Below are positions 1-10,870 of a stretch of 64,000 nt of DNA, piece after piece; within the stretch, counting starts at the first letter, position 1, and every line of letters starts with the position of its first letter. This DNA is from Anthonomus grandis grandis (Eukaryota > Arthropoda > Insecta > Coleoptera > Curculionidae): contig NC_065557.1 of the NCBI RefSeq assembly GCF_022605725.1, forward strand, positions 23,129,256 through 23,193,255. Direction: 5' to 3'. The notes below the pieces were generated by a model, which saw only the letters and a list, made by a program, of their open reading frames with translations, searched no databases and had not been told where the DNA came from. The position numbers were made by a program, and so were the translations under genes.

Positions 1-420
1 TGTGCCAGCGAATTGACGACGATCCCCATTTATTAAAGAACATTTGCTTCAGTGACTAATCAACCTTTTTTTTAAATGGCCTGGTGAACAGACATAACTG
101 TCGATACTGGGATAATGAAAATCCGCATGTTTTTCGGGAAGGCCATACCCAATATCCCCAAAAAATTAATGTTTGGGCAGGAATTTATGGAAATGAAATA
201 ATCGGGCCATTTTTTTTGGAAGAAAATTTGACTGGCGAAATTTATTTAAACCTTTTAGAAAATGCAATATACCCTTCCATCATCCAATCTATGGAAAATC
301 AAGTAGACCAACATGGTGCTATATTATTGAATGAAAATAATATACATTTTCAGCAGGGTGGAGCTCCCGCGCACTACACTTTGGTAGTTCGAGAGTGGCT
401 TGATGAAAATTTTTGGAAAA
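1..420 (+). pseudogene. Mariner/Tc1-type transposase fragment, family A
   Basis: This is the central catalytic part of an IS630/Tc1-mariner DDE transposase, which would cut and paste a transposon at TA sites. The frame shows NRHNCRYW, TQYPQKINVWAG, IIGPFF and FQQGGAPAHY blocks in family order. The first catalytic Asp lies in a CFSD motif, but the next codon (about 58-60) is a stop. The usual second catalytic Asp of QQDGAPAHY reads Gly. The opening bases match, on the opposite strand, the transposase of the element at 16474-18437, so they belong to one family. The copy is cut by the window edge on the left and degrades after about 420. It is dead. Confidence 0.85.
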
Positions 421-479
421 TGTTTTATGAACAAGAAATGGAATTTTCAATTACCATAATACACATCACTGGTCCGATA

Positions 480-905
480 AAAACCTTCATGCTGTTGTGA
501 AAAGTCGACACCAAATTCGATTCTCAGTTAATGTTTGGGCGGAAATTCTTGGTGACAGACTTATATAGAATAAATATGTTAGGCTAAAAGATCAAAGTTA
601 CCTTATTTGTTAACACACGATCTACCAGCACTTTTAGAGGAATTTCCCATTGCACCGAGGCAGATCATGTATTTTAGGCATGATGGTGCAAGCTCATTTT
701 CCGCTAGCAGTGAAAAATCAAATTCATGTAAATAATACCAGGGATATTCCATAAGGTACGCAAATCGTGGAGAAGACATTATTTTAAAATAGAATATGGG
801 TAATTGGTTTATTCCATTTTTTAAAGCAATAAAATGGTTTAAAAATCATGAAATTTTGTTTTTTTTTTATTAAGTATTTAATAATTACTTAGTTCATCAG
901 TTGTG
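480..905 (+). pseudogene. Mariner/Tc1-type transposase fragment, family B
   Basis: A second, different DDE transposase remnant abuts the first one. Frames show HQIRFSVNVWA, then a PALLEEFPIAPRQIMYF block with an HDGA motif, split by several frameshifts and stops. The same blocks, and the same downstream non-coding sequence, recur in the element at 58360-59785, so this is a degraded copy of that family. No terminal repeat is recognisable on either side. Confidence 0.7.
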
Positions 906-1799
906 TATTCACTAATAAAAAGAAAACCTGATCAATAACACTGCATGTTACAAGTCCAGTGTAAAAAGAGAGTAGCATTAAGTCTTGCGTTAAATTGATT
1001 TGTTGTAGTGCACTTGTTTCTTTTAAGGAGAATCTAAAAGTAAAGTGAAATTATTAAAAATTAAGTGAGGCTTAACATTAAAAATGTCGTTTACACACTT
1101 TAGCACTTTCTTTTATTATTTCCAATTTTTCTAGAAGGTGAAACTTTTACCTTACTAATGTAATAATTTTACATTCTCATGTATAGTAGTAGAATGTCCT
1201 ACAGATAGTAGATGTTTAGCAAAAGGTAATTTAAATTATTTTGTTTCATTTCGCAATGAAATCAAAATCATTTTCAAGTGAAATTTAACTTAATGTGCCC
1301 TAACTCCTTAACCTAACCTAACGAATTCTAAGCTGACAACATTATTATATCCTGGGATATAATAAACATTGTTTTATTTCGTCATACGGTGTACAACTTG
1401 TTGTTCAAGTCAAAATAAACCGAAACAATAATTTTGCACAACGTAAAGTTAATTCCAAATGATAAACTAAGTTCATTAAGATAAAAATATATCTTTCAAT
1501 TTGCTAATAATAATATAAAGTAAGGAAAAGGTACATAGTAGCAAAGTTGTACTAAATGGCTCTTCAGATGTCCTAAAACAAGAAAGTTAAAGGTAATTAT
1601 TAAGCTGAACTTACTTGAAAATTACACTCATGCATTTAACTTCATATATTGTTTTCGCTTGATTACAGCGAAAACAACCCCTGAAGCTAAGGAAAACAAC
1701 AGCTATCAAAAATAATCCCATGGTCACCCGTCAAGTTTTTATTTTTGATTGACAGAAACAATATAAATCAACAATTAAACAATATGTTGAAGGAGTAGG
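906..1799. other. AT-rich stretch, no gene seen
   Basis: I see no coding frame, splice-flanked exon or clear repeat here. A short AACCTAACCTAAC run near 1310 is only two to three units long and is not meaningful as telomeric repeat. Confidence 0.4.
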
Positions 1800-2500
1800 G
1801 AACCTTCAGCTCGTCATCTAGCCCAGTAAATTAATCAGAGTGACAACGTCGTAAAGGGACCCCGTAATCTCTTCAAGGGATGGCTGTGATACGCCTAGAA
1901 TACTACTATATATTGACTATAGAGCAGGGCAATCGCAAACTATGCGTGTCATTGTCTTGTCTTCATGGTTACATGCCCACATAAGAGACTCCTCTTTTTT
2001 GAAAAGATGGCCATTTAATTGACACTGACCAGTTACGATGCCTGTTATTAGTCCAGCCTCCCTGGTTTCGAAAGAAACACAACTCTCATTTTACTCCATG
2101 TTTAAGGATGTATCTTACTGTCAGAGACGCTTTGAATATCCCCACCAGGTAACGCAATAACTTCCCCCTTAAGTAGTGCGGGACATATGCCGTCAGCTCC
2201 TGGGGATTTCATAGGAGAGAATTCGGAGAGTGCCCAATTTATTTTTTCATCTTGTATTATCCAATCAGCAAGTATCCGCATCCAAGGGCAAGTAAGGTAC
2301 CTGTATCCGATCATCCGTATTACTGAAAGTAGAAGCAGAAACAATTGCGGTAAGGAATTAAAGGTTTTGGTAGCAGTGTATAAGAAAACCCTTTTAAAGA
2401 TTTATTTCCGGCGCTGTGTAATTAGAAATCTTGTTATTGAAACGCGATCATGCAGATACATCCTAAATGCAATCTTCTAAAAAGACACCCAGATTTTATC
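1800..2500 (-). pseudogene. R1/jockey-like LINE fragment, internally deleted
   Basis: On the minus strand the upstream part carries the N-terminal RT motif INWALSEFSPMKSPGADGI, typical of apurinic-endonuclease LINEs of the R1/jockey group. At about 2090 the frame jumps directly to a C-terminal region with EAGLITGIVTGQCQLNGHL and a cysteine/histidine motif ending in VCDCPAL. The whole RT palm is missing between them, so the copy carries a large internal deletion. It has additional stops near its end. Confidence 0.75.
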
Positions 2501-3370
2501 TTTAGCTACCACGGTCAAACAAATTATTCATACCTTTCTTAAAAGTTTTAAAAGTGATTTCTTATTTTCGAATGTACATACGAAGTTTCTATGTACATCC
2601 TAGTTTTTGACTCGTGACAAACAAGTTTATAGTTAGTTCTTAGTTTCTATATAATGATTGTCTATATAAAAACGTTTGTTATTAATTTGTATTTTTTTTA
2701 ATTTTGGATGTGAGTAGATGAGTAATATGTTGACATCCTATACTTACATCCTATTAATATAATTTAGATTCATGATAGAATATGCATATTTTTTATATTT
2801 CTTCAAGAATATTAAAAAATAAAGCATGATAATATAATAGCTTACTGTAATGTTTAAACAACCGTTTTATTAGGGATGTAGGTGAGACGCTAATATCTTA
2901 AAAACGTAAAGTAAAATCTTTTTAAATAAACTTCTTTATTCATCAAAAATACATTTTTGTAGTATACAGATTGGGTATTTAACAATTACGTACGGTGAGG
3001 TACGGAAATATGGAAACCTGGAGGACATATCGTCCTGCGGTCGTTTTTCTACTGAAGTATTTCGCAGTAGTATTAACACAATCTGTTTATTTAATAAAAT
3101 TGATTGACAAATATATTTATATATATATAATTTAAAAAATATTATAGAATTAACGATTCTACATTAAAAGTACTCTACATCATATCACAAATCGCATGAT
3201 CAACGGTGAAAACATTCTTTACAGTGTGGTAAAGTTATCGAACAATATGTGAATGTTGTGTTAGGCGAACATTAGCTACATCGCGATGACGCAACTTGGC
3301 GATCCTTAATTTACTTCTAACATTATGGAACATTTTCGCATTATGTGTGTCGACCTAATCTATTACTTAC
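2501..3370. other. Presumed intron sequence, nothing recognised
   Basis: AT-rich DNA downstream (minus strand) of the Ig exon donor. I looked for the continuation of the Ig domain on the minus strand and did not find a convincing next exon. Confidence 0.4.
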
Positions 3371-3478
3371 CAAGATGCTGGATTTCACAGGGCAGAGTAA
3401 CCGTATCCCCTGTAACTACTTTAAAAGTAGTGCCTCTAGAAATAAACCGTGGACCTGGATTATTGCTGAATATAGCAC
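3371..3478 (-). CDS. Internal exon of an immunoglobulin-domain protein
   Basis: A 108 bp minus-strand exon lies between a TTGTTGCAG acceptor (just above 3478) and a GTAAGT donor (just below 3371). With phase 1 at both ends it encodes 35 complete codons. The middle reads PRFISRGTTFKVV and the end GDTVTLPCEIQHL. The G-D-T-V-x-L-P-C pattern is the B-strand of an Ig domain, whose Cys forms the intradomain disulfide. Such exons occur in insect Ig-superfamily cell-adhesion proteins (klingon, lachesin, DIP groups), which act at the cell surface in neural contacts; klingon-like is my best guess. This is the only convincing host coding exon in the window. Neighbouring exons are not seen, so flanking introns must be long. 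Seen: splice sites and motif. Inferred: the gene's identity. Confidence 0.75.
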
Positions 3479-4738
3479 CTGCAACAAATATTATACATAA
3501 ATAAACCTTACTTACTACTTACATCTTTTATTAAAATGTGCTCATGTTTTTTACTGTTAAGAACATCTTATGGCAAAGTCGACTAAGTTAATAAAATGTA
3601 TTTTATGAATTTGTTTGACGACTGAGTTTAAACTTATGAAGAAATTTTGCTCACATGTATAAAAGTTTATAAAATAATTAAAAAACAGTTACCTATGTTC
3701 GTGTAAAAAAACATAGTATTTATATACTGGGTGGCTAACCTAAGACAGTGTAGCAAGGTTTACGGTTTTAACTGTAAAAATTATTGACGGGTTCAATTCT
3801 TTGGTTTTTAGGGGGATATATTTACACGTAAATTCAATCACTCTTATTCAACTTCAACTCCTTAGTATTGACAGGGGCGGCATTATTTTTTTTAATGGCG
3901 TTTCATTCTTTAAATTCAAGCCTTCCCATTTTAAAAAGTAAGGGTGAATGCCGCCCCTGTTAAGGGTTTAAAGAATATGGTGAAGGCATTTATGTGAAAA
4001 GTAAAGTATACGAGTCCGAGGATTTTTAAATATTTAAATTCAAAGCTGAAAATATTACTGGATCTTTTTTCGATGGATCATGTTGTATAATGTTTAAAAC
4101 TAATTACCAAAGAATAGAAAAACCCTATATTCTTACCTTCTTAAAAAAAATATTGTATAGTTCAGAAGCTGATACAACTGGTATAAGAGATACTGTCTAG
4201 AAACTCTTCAAATCCTATTTAGAAAATCGAACCCAACAAGTTAAAATTAGTATCTTGGCACCAATAGTACAAATCTTGCCTCGTAGAGTATGATGTGCCT
4301 TAATGGACTTTAATTAAGACGTAGATCACATCTAGAATTATACCTTGATTTAAATAGGCTCTATTCTAATTATTGTAAGGATAGTTAAGGAATGATTGCA
4401 TATAAACTTTTAGATAGAAAATACAAAGAAATTAAATTTTATGAGTTTCTCACCTAATAAACAAAATTATCTAAGGAACCACGTAATAATTATTGGCGAA
4501 GAAAACTGTTATAATCACAATTATTGTCAGTATTAAGAAAGAATATTATTTCATACAAATATAGTATAATAATATATAATATGTATATATAATAATTTAA
4601 TATTATTGTAGAATTAGCTAAATATATAATATAGGTTATAGCTTCATGAGGATTCATGTCGGATATTCACCTGATTGCTTTTACCGTTTTTAGTGTTTTA
4701 CCATTTTTACTATGCAAATTTGTATCGAAACTATTCTC
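3479..4738. other. AT-rich presumed intron with one hairpin
   Basis: No coding signal. It contains the hairpin at 3871-3960 and AT-rich simple-sequence patches near 4560-4640. Confidence 0.4.
3871..3960. repeat. Short inverted repeat with GC-rich arms
   Basis: Arms ACAGGGGCGGCATT (3871-3884) and its reverse complement (3947-3960) are perfect 14-mers separated by about 62 bases. They stand out as GC-rich in AT-rich DNA. This could be a small MITE or a foldback remnant. Confidence 0.6.
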
Positions 4739-4901
4739 TGTTATAATTTTAAGTTATAGTTTTAAGCAAATCTGCAAGCAAAGCAGCTCTGTTATAGTTT
4801 TAAGCAATTATTTTTAATACAGATTAATGTTGTCATTGAAAAAGGACTTTTATTAAATATTTCCCAAAAGGACACATTTATAATCGATGTAAATTATCAC
4901 A
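4739..4901 (+). repeat. Probable 5' LTR end of a Gypsy element
   Basis: The segment ends in ATCACA directly before a TGGCGACC primer-binding-like site, and the element's coding genes follow in order. The right edge is therefore well placed. The left edge is uncertain: candidate TG starts lie at 4739 and 4790. I did not find a matching 3' LTR after 10870. Confidence 0.5.
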
Positions 4902-4914
4902 TGGCGACCCTGCC
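4902..4914 (+). other. Primer-binding-site-like sequence
   Basis: TGGCGACCCTGCC lies immediately after the LTR's terminal CA. Its TGGCGAC opening resembles primer-binding sites seen in insect Gypsy-group elements. The tRNA partner cannot be named from the sequence alone. Confidence 0.5.
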
Positions 4915-4963
4915 TTAAAAAAAAACTATAAAAATGGAGTCTAATTAAAACAAAATATAAAAA

Positions 4964-5131
4964 ATGGGGAAAACTAAATGTAAGGAGAATATAATAGTTG
5001 TCCAGGCGGGTAATAGTGGTAGACAAAGTGATGATACAAGCAAGTTGCCGAAACAAGCCAGTTTTGACACAAGTCAAGATATCCCGACTTTAATAATTGT
5101 TCTCATATTGTTAATACTTTTAATAGGATAG
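4964..5131 (+). CDS. Small membrane-anchor ORF upstream of Gypsy gag
   Basis: This 55-codon frame starts MGKTKCKEN 50 bases after the primer-binding site and ends with a strongly hydrophobic stretch rich in I, L and V (about residues 41-54) before a stop. An MG start with basic residues followed by one membrane-spanning segment recurs, as I recall, in a short leader ORF before gag in some insect Gypsy-group elements. Frames after the stop continue with basic residues (FIFVKCKWAMERK), so the original protein was probably longer. Its function is unknown; membrane targeting of Gag or assembly is a guess. It appears intact only as this truncated piece. Confidence 0.45.
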   Translation: MGKTKCKENIIVVQAGNSGRQSDDTSKLPKQASFDTSQDIPTLIIVLILLILLIG

Positions 5132-5339
5132 TTTATCTTTGTAAAATGCAAATGGGCTATGGAGAGAAAAATAAAATGAGTAATGAAAAATAAATGGTAT
5201 CAAGAAGCCGAGAGATAGTGTAATTTTTTTAGGGTTATTCATTTATGGACAGATATTTAAGTGCAATTTATAATATTTTAAACCAAAGAATAGGTAGTTA
5301 AAATCAAATTAAGACCCCAGAATCGATCGAAATTCGATT

Positions 5340-5720
5340 CAATCGGAACAATTGGATTTAAAAAAAGCTGCAGGATTAATTCCAATTATGAATGGATCTG
5401 AAACACTAATTAAACAAATATTAGATACTATAGAACTATATAAGTCGTTACCAGATACTGAGGAAAAAAAATAATTACAAATTATATTTTACCAGACTGT
5501 CATGAAAATAATAAAATTAGGTTGAAACAAACATATACATCTAACACGTTTTTTAGTAAACGACTTAAAAACTATTTTATTCCAAAAAATCATCTTCGGC
5601 CTGATTTTCAAAGGTAAATAATGAAAAACAAAATTCTAGGTCAACTGATGAATTCGAATACTTGTGTCACGAATTATTAGTTGATCTTACGTCAATGACA
5701 AAAGGCCAACTTCTTAAGGT
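5340..5720 (+). pseudogene. Gypsy gag remnant
   Basis: Pieces of a capsid-type Gag can be followed through frameshifts and stops: DLKKAAGLIPIMNGSETL, then QILDTIELYKSL, then a region rich in K and R, then ELLVDLTSMTKGQ. The order and spacing resemble the N-terminal half of Gypsy capsid proteins, which package element RNA. It lies between the small membrane ORF and the inserted Dong-like LINE, and its pol continues at 8780. Confidence 0.55.
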
Positions 5721-5847
5721 CTATTAACGAAAACATTTATTATTAACACCTCTGCGAACAGATAATAATAATCATAAATAATAATAGTCCATGCACCAAA
5801 TATCATAACAACAAATACTAATCTACAGCAAATTAGTTTAAATATTG

Positions 5848-8185
5848 TTATTATTATTTTTCTGTTTTAGCTCGCTGATAGCGGTGTTGTCAATTTCATC
5901 GGCCTGAAGGCAAGATGAATTTTGCTATGGTAGATTTAGGAACTTTCGAACAATGTTGCATGTATTCAGTATAACAGATTTCTGTATAGTGATAGTCGTC
6001 CAGGAAGAAAGACCCAATGCGTTAAGGTTTTTGGACAGTGTTAAAGGGACAATTCCAGTGGATAAAATAACTAGAGGGAGTATATATACATTATCTTGCC
6101 TCTATTGTTGTTTTATCTCGTGAGTTAGATCTGCGTATTTAGCAAGTTTAGTGTGTGTCGTTTCTAGGAAATTATTGGTATTTGGCACTGCTATGTCAAT
6201 TAGAAAGGTTTTCTTTTGGGCTTTGTTTATTAAGATTTTGTAAATTATATACACTTTGTTTGAAGTCAGTGTCCTATCGGTCAAAACAGTTCTGTCCCAG
6301 TAGAGGCGAAAGTCGTCATTTTCAAGTACAGTTTCTGGTTTGTACTAGTAATAGGGGCAAGTTTCGCCAATTAGATGATAAAGTTTTGCCAGTTCTTGAT
6401 GAATAATTTTTGCCACACAGTTATGTCGGTGCAGATATTCGGCAGCTGATAGAGATGTGCATCCTGATGTTATATGTTGAATTGTCTCCGGTACGCGCAG
6501 GCATTTTCTACATCGATCGTCGATTACTTTCTCATCTTTAGTAATGTACTTAAGGTAATTTCTTGTAGCAATCACTTGGTCTTGTATAGCCATCATAAAG
6601 CATTCAGTTTCAGGAAATAGATCTCCATCAGTAGTTCGAGTCAAGCAGTAGTTCGACGTTTCATAATCGACATGTTCGGCATTAAGTTCGTGAGGATGCT
6701 TTCCGTGTATTGCCTTTTGCTTCCATGTGTTAATTTTAATAGCTATGTGCTTTGATCTTGTTACAGTAATGTGTTCTGCTGTACCTGCACGGAGATTCAA
6801 GGGTGTGTATCCGTTATCCGCTAGCACCACTGCTCTATGAAGAGAAGAGGTTTTCCTCGTAGTGAGGAAGTATTTCTGAAGATCTCCTACTTGTTTTTTG
6901 AAGAGAAAAGAAATATCAGTTAGTTCTCTGCCATCCTTGGATCTGGGAAGAGTAAGTCTTTCGATGGCTGACTGAGGGTGGTGTGCTCAAAACGTCCTGA
7001 GGGTTGTTCTGGTCTTCCTCTCAATCTCCTCTATATCAGTCTTTATCCACCTAATGACTCCAAACGAATACGTTAAGATAGGGATAGCGTAGGTATTAAC
7101 CGCTTTAATCATGTTCTTACCATTCAGTTTAGTTTTTAAAATTTGCTTAAGACGATTAATATATTCCTTTTGGAGTTTCTGCTTCATTTTTTTGTGCCCT
7201 GTACGCCCAAGTACTTATAAGTTTCCCTTTCTTCCATAGCCCGAATGAGACTACCATCTTGTAATTCAAAGTTGTGTTTACCTTTGGTAACTGTTTGAGT
7301 TTTGCATTTATCGATACCAAAGCTCATTTTAATGTCGTGGGAAAATATTTCAATTATTAGCAGCAATGACTTGACATGCGTTGATGCCCCAGCATAGACT
7401 TTGATATCAGTCATGTACATTAGATGTGTAATATTATATAGGTTTTTCCTGTTATCTTTAACGGTAAATCTATGTTGACTTTGATTAAGCATATGGGAGA
7501 GGGGATTCAGAGCCAGACAAAACTAGAGGGAACTCATGGAATCTCCCTGGAAAAGTCCTTGTTGTATTGTAATAGGCTCAATCGCTAAAGTTTCATGTCT
7601 GCAGTGAGATTCAACTGTGTGGTCCAGAAACCTATTATATATTTTAATAAATTGATAAGCGATGGAGCGACTTTATAAATCTCAAGGACCTTAAGCAGCC
7701 AAGTGTGTCGAACGGTATCGAAAGCCTTACGGTAATCTATAAAGACGGTGTATAAGTTTCTCTGCTTCTGTATTGCTTGTTCCATAATTACAGTATCTAT
7801 AAGTAACTGTTCTTTACATCCTTGAGACCTCTTAATGCAGCCCTTTTGTTCTAGAGCGATAATTCCGGGGTCTTCGCAGTGCTTATAAATTATTTTTGCA
7901 ATGCATGCTGTAAGCAGTTCTTGTAGGCAGGCAGGTGATATTTTAGGCCTATATTTTGCAGGATTTTCGGTATCGTTATCTTTTGGCAGCAAATATGTTA
8001 GTCCTTGCGCAATGTAAGTTGGTATTGTGGTTGGTTCCTGCAAAAATCTGTTGAAATGACGAGCTAAATGTGTATGAGTGCATTTAAACCGTTTGTACCA
8101 AAAGTTATGAATTCGGTTGTTACTAGCTGTTTTCCAGTTGAAGGAATTATCAACTATCCGCCACTTATTATTATTATTATTAAAT
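5848..8185 (-). mobile_element. Dong/R4-like non-LTR retrotransposon, 5'-truncated, within TAA repeats
   Basis: A minus-strand LINE carries (TTA)n just outside its 5' side (8164-8185) and another TTATTATTATT run at its 3' side (5848-5862). Dong elements of the R4 clade are known to insert at TAA repeats, and the coding region fits that clade because it has RT followed by a restriction-like endonuclease. At about 2.3 kb it lacks the 5' half of a full element. It separates Gypsy gag (before 5720) from Gypsy pol (after 8780), so it inserted into that element or into a TAA tract within it. Confidence 0.65.
6102..8163 (-). pseudogene. RT plus restriction-like endonuclease of the Dong/R4-like LINE
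   Basis: Reading down the minus strand: IHNFWYKRF, a QGLTYLLPK block, QKGC, motif A FIDYRKAFDT, a QGDSMSSL block, the motif C region, a thumb, then CRKCLRVPETIQHITSGC (zinc-knuckle) and LIDIAVPNTNN (PD-(D/E)xK endonuclease core). The protein would nick DNA and prime reverse transcription at the nick. Lesions: a frameshift near 7590, a TAG at 7523-7525, another frameshift near 7190, and breaks between the zinc knuckle and endonuclease. Motif C, expected as YMDD, reads YMTD, so a catalytic Asp is gone. Confidence 0.8.
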
Positions 8186-8779
8186 AGATTATTGAAATAA
8201 AATTAAGCTAAATGGAATTTTAGATTCACTAACTTCGCCAGGCTCAGTAAATATACCGTTTACAGTAAATAAGAGCTTGGTTCAAATGATTATAAATCGA
8301 AGAAAAGTCTAGGAAAATCGGAAGAATCGTTAAATTTAAGTGATTTAAACAAAAAGGAGAATATTAAGGAAAACTTAACTGTTCACTAGATGACGTGCAA
8401 TGTACCATTCAAGTATTATTTGATATTGTTTGGAATTTATGTATGTGTTAAGTAACTGAGTAAGTAATTTACAATTTTAAAATTTTGTCCGTATTTTTTA
8501 TGTCACCTGTCAAGAAGAAAAAATATTCGTATATGTTTTTGAACTGTTTGTAATATATTTTAAAGTCTGTCTATATTTTAATGATGGCAGAGATACTTGC
8601 CGAAATGCATCACTCCTGAAATTAGAGGATTAGCATTTTATTTGTGGAGAAAAGACTTCCTCTACTAACTTTTCAATATTCAAGAAAGGAGAATATTGCA
8701 TTCCAAAAAGTTTGTATAAAATACTTTGTTATTTTCTTGTTGGATAATGATCCTTTAACAACAACTAACATATTTTATA
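8186..8779. other. Degraded Gypsy interior, no clear frame
   Basis: This stretch should hold the gag end and protease of the Gypsy element. No motif survives that I can support. Confidence 0.35.
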
Positions 8780-10870
8780 AGGCCTTTTGGCTTTAATAAA
8801 AAAAATTTATTAAAGCCAAATGCAACCCCTGTATATAAAAAACTGTAGCGATTACCATTTTCTCAGCAACAAGAAATCGATAGTCAAATTAACAAGATGT
8901 TGCAAGACGGTATAATTGAAAAAGCTAGTTTTGAATGTTCCTGCCTTTTTTGTTAGTTCCAAAAAAGTTGGTACAAACGGTAATGAGTCTTTTAAGACAG
9001 TGATAGTTTGTAGGCACTGTAACACTTAAAGTCACAAGATAAAAAGCGGCCTTTACCTTCTATAATAGCGATTTTAGATTATTTGCCTGGTGCAACTTAT
9101 TTTTCTCGATTAAATTTATCACAAACCTATTACTAAATGGAACTAGATAAATCAGGTAGGCCATACACTGCGTTTACAGTGGGCAGTAAGGAGCAGTATC
9201 AAATGACTAGACTTCCACTTCCAATAGGATTAAAAATTAGTCAATAGGATAAAAATACTTTTTCTAGAGTAAGTGCTATTTTAATTATGAAAGCTGCTTT
9301 ATCTATTTAGATGATCTTATTGTTTTTGGCAAAAATTTTATTAAGCATAATAGAAATCTAGTAAAAAATTTTCAGCAATAAAGAAACGTTATTGTAAAAT
9401 TAAATCCTAATAAATGTGTTTTCTTACAGAAAGACGCCATACCCTCAATATAAAGACCATGTAGTATCGTCTGAAGGGGTTTTAATTAAATTATTTGTTA
9501 AGAAAAAATGTTCAAGTTGAATGGACATCTGAATGTCCACAGTCTTTTGACAATGAACTATGTTATTATGCAATTAAAAACTACTTTAATAAATCCCTCC
9601 TCACTACAATATCCAATTTTTTCTCCGCACAACACTGACGTATTTGATGATAGTGTAAGTGCAGTTCTTTCAAAAAATAATGATAGACCTATAGCCTATG
9701 TAATAAGAGCATTAAATAAAGCTGAAAAACAATACTCTATAATAGAAAAGGAGCTTTTAGTAATTGTTTTCGGTAGTAACCATTTTCTATATTATTTATA
9801 TGGGAGAAAATTCATTATACAGTGCTTTCATTTAAAAACGAACCACCCTTAATAATTTATGTAAAAAAAAAGTCAATTTAGATATATAGAGGGTTGTTTA
9901 ATTTTATATTTCACAAAGTTTTGTCAATCGTCTCCAGCTAACCTCACTGTGATATGTCAAATGGAAATCCCCAAACCCCCCATCGTGTGAACATCATTGT
10001 AAGCAGCATTAACAATCTCTATTTAACAGTTTTAAAAAAAATTAAATCGGTTGAGATAAGAGCGAATAGTGACCAAAAATGTCTAAGAATAATGGATATT
10101 TTATCGACCCCAAACTTTTGTCAATTGGCTACTTAAAAGGGTGAGGCATCAGTTTATTTAAGGCCATTCCATCTCTTACCTAACCAATCCAAAAAAAAAA
10201 ACAAATTCGGTTAACGTATAAGAGAATAGTAAGTAATTTTAAACGTAATAAAAATGCTAGTTCCTCCAATGTTATTTTTGTACGTATTAGGTAGTGCAAA
10301 AAATATTAGTAAAATAAATTCGCCAAATATTATACTGCGAAAAATATTGGGCAGAATTTCAAAATAGGATTAATTATTTCCTCCAGGCAACCATTTGACC
10401 TACCAAAGTTTAAGTTTATAAAATAATGTCTTTTATCACTAGACATTTTTTCTTATACGTCAACCAATTTTATTTTTTCTGGTTTTGTTAGATAGGAGAT
10501 TGTATGCCTTTTAAAAGAAGGTATTATTTTTAGTCACTGTTCGCTGGTACGTCAACCAATTTAATTAGTTTTGCCACTGTTGAATAGACATTTTAATGCT
10601 ACTTGGTATTATAAATCCTTATAGTTGGTATGACAAAATTTAGATTAATTATAGAACAATGTGATTTTGATATAAAATATATAAAGGGTTAGAACAATGT
10701 AACCACAGATGCGTTACATTGAGAAACGATGAATTAAAAAATATGACAAATACTGTCGAACAAACAATATTTATTATAATTAGGCGACGACAGATTGTAA
10801 AAAATATGATATTCCGGAATTAGTTATTATTAAAAACAGAGAAAATGCACAATTATTAAGTGATATAAAA
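8780..10870 (+). pseudogene. Gypsy pol (RT and RNase H), split by a mariner insertion
   Basis: The RT opens with LPFSQQQEIDSQINKMLQDG and continues with GATYFSRLNLS (palm motif A region, with Asn where Asp is usual), MELDKSGRPYTAFTVGS, and an intact active-site IYLDD at 9301-9315. RNase H follows as RPIAYVIRALNKAEKQYS, IIEKELL and YYLYGRKFII, ending at the mariner insertion at 9818. The frame resumes near 10625 as KFRLIIEQCDFDIKYIKG and NNVTTDAL. Many stops and frameshifts occur, and no integrase is seen before the signal ends near 10870. Gag lies upstream, beyond the Dong-like insertion. Confidence 0.75.
9818..10600. mobile_element. Family A mariner copy, right end missing
   Basis: The left end TACAGTGCTTTC with a preceding TA (9816-9817) is the family A terminus seen also at 16474, 30119 and 52498. 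The long inverted-repeat arm follows (TCAATCGTCTCC, AACCTCACTGTGATATGTCAAATGG). The other arm is visible to about 10600 but its last 150 or so bases, and some Gypsy RNase H, are deleted. No transposase remains inside. Confidence 0.75.

Noticed and set aside
1305..1322. AACCTAACC run as telomeric repeat
   Set aside because: Only two to three units; insect telomeric (TTAGG)n would be longer.
4853..5077. Minus-strand open frame
   Set aside because: It is the antisense of the Gypsy LTR, primer site and small ORF.
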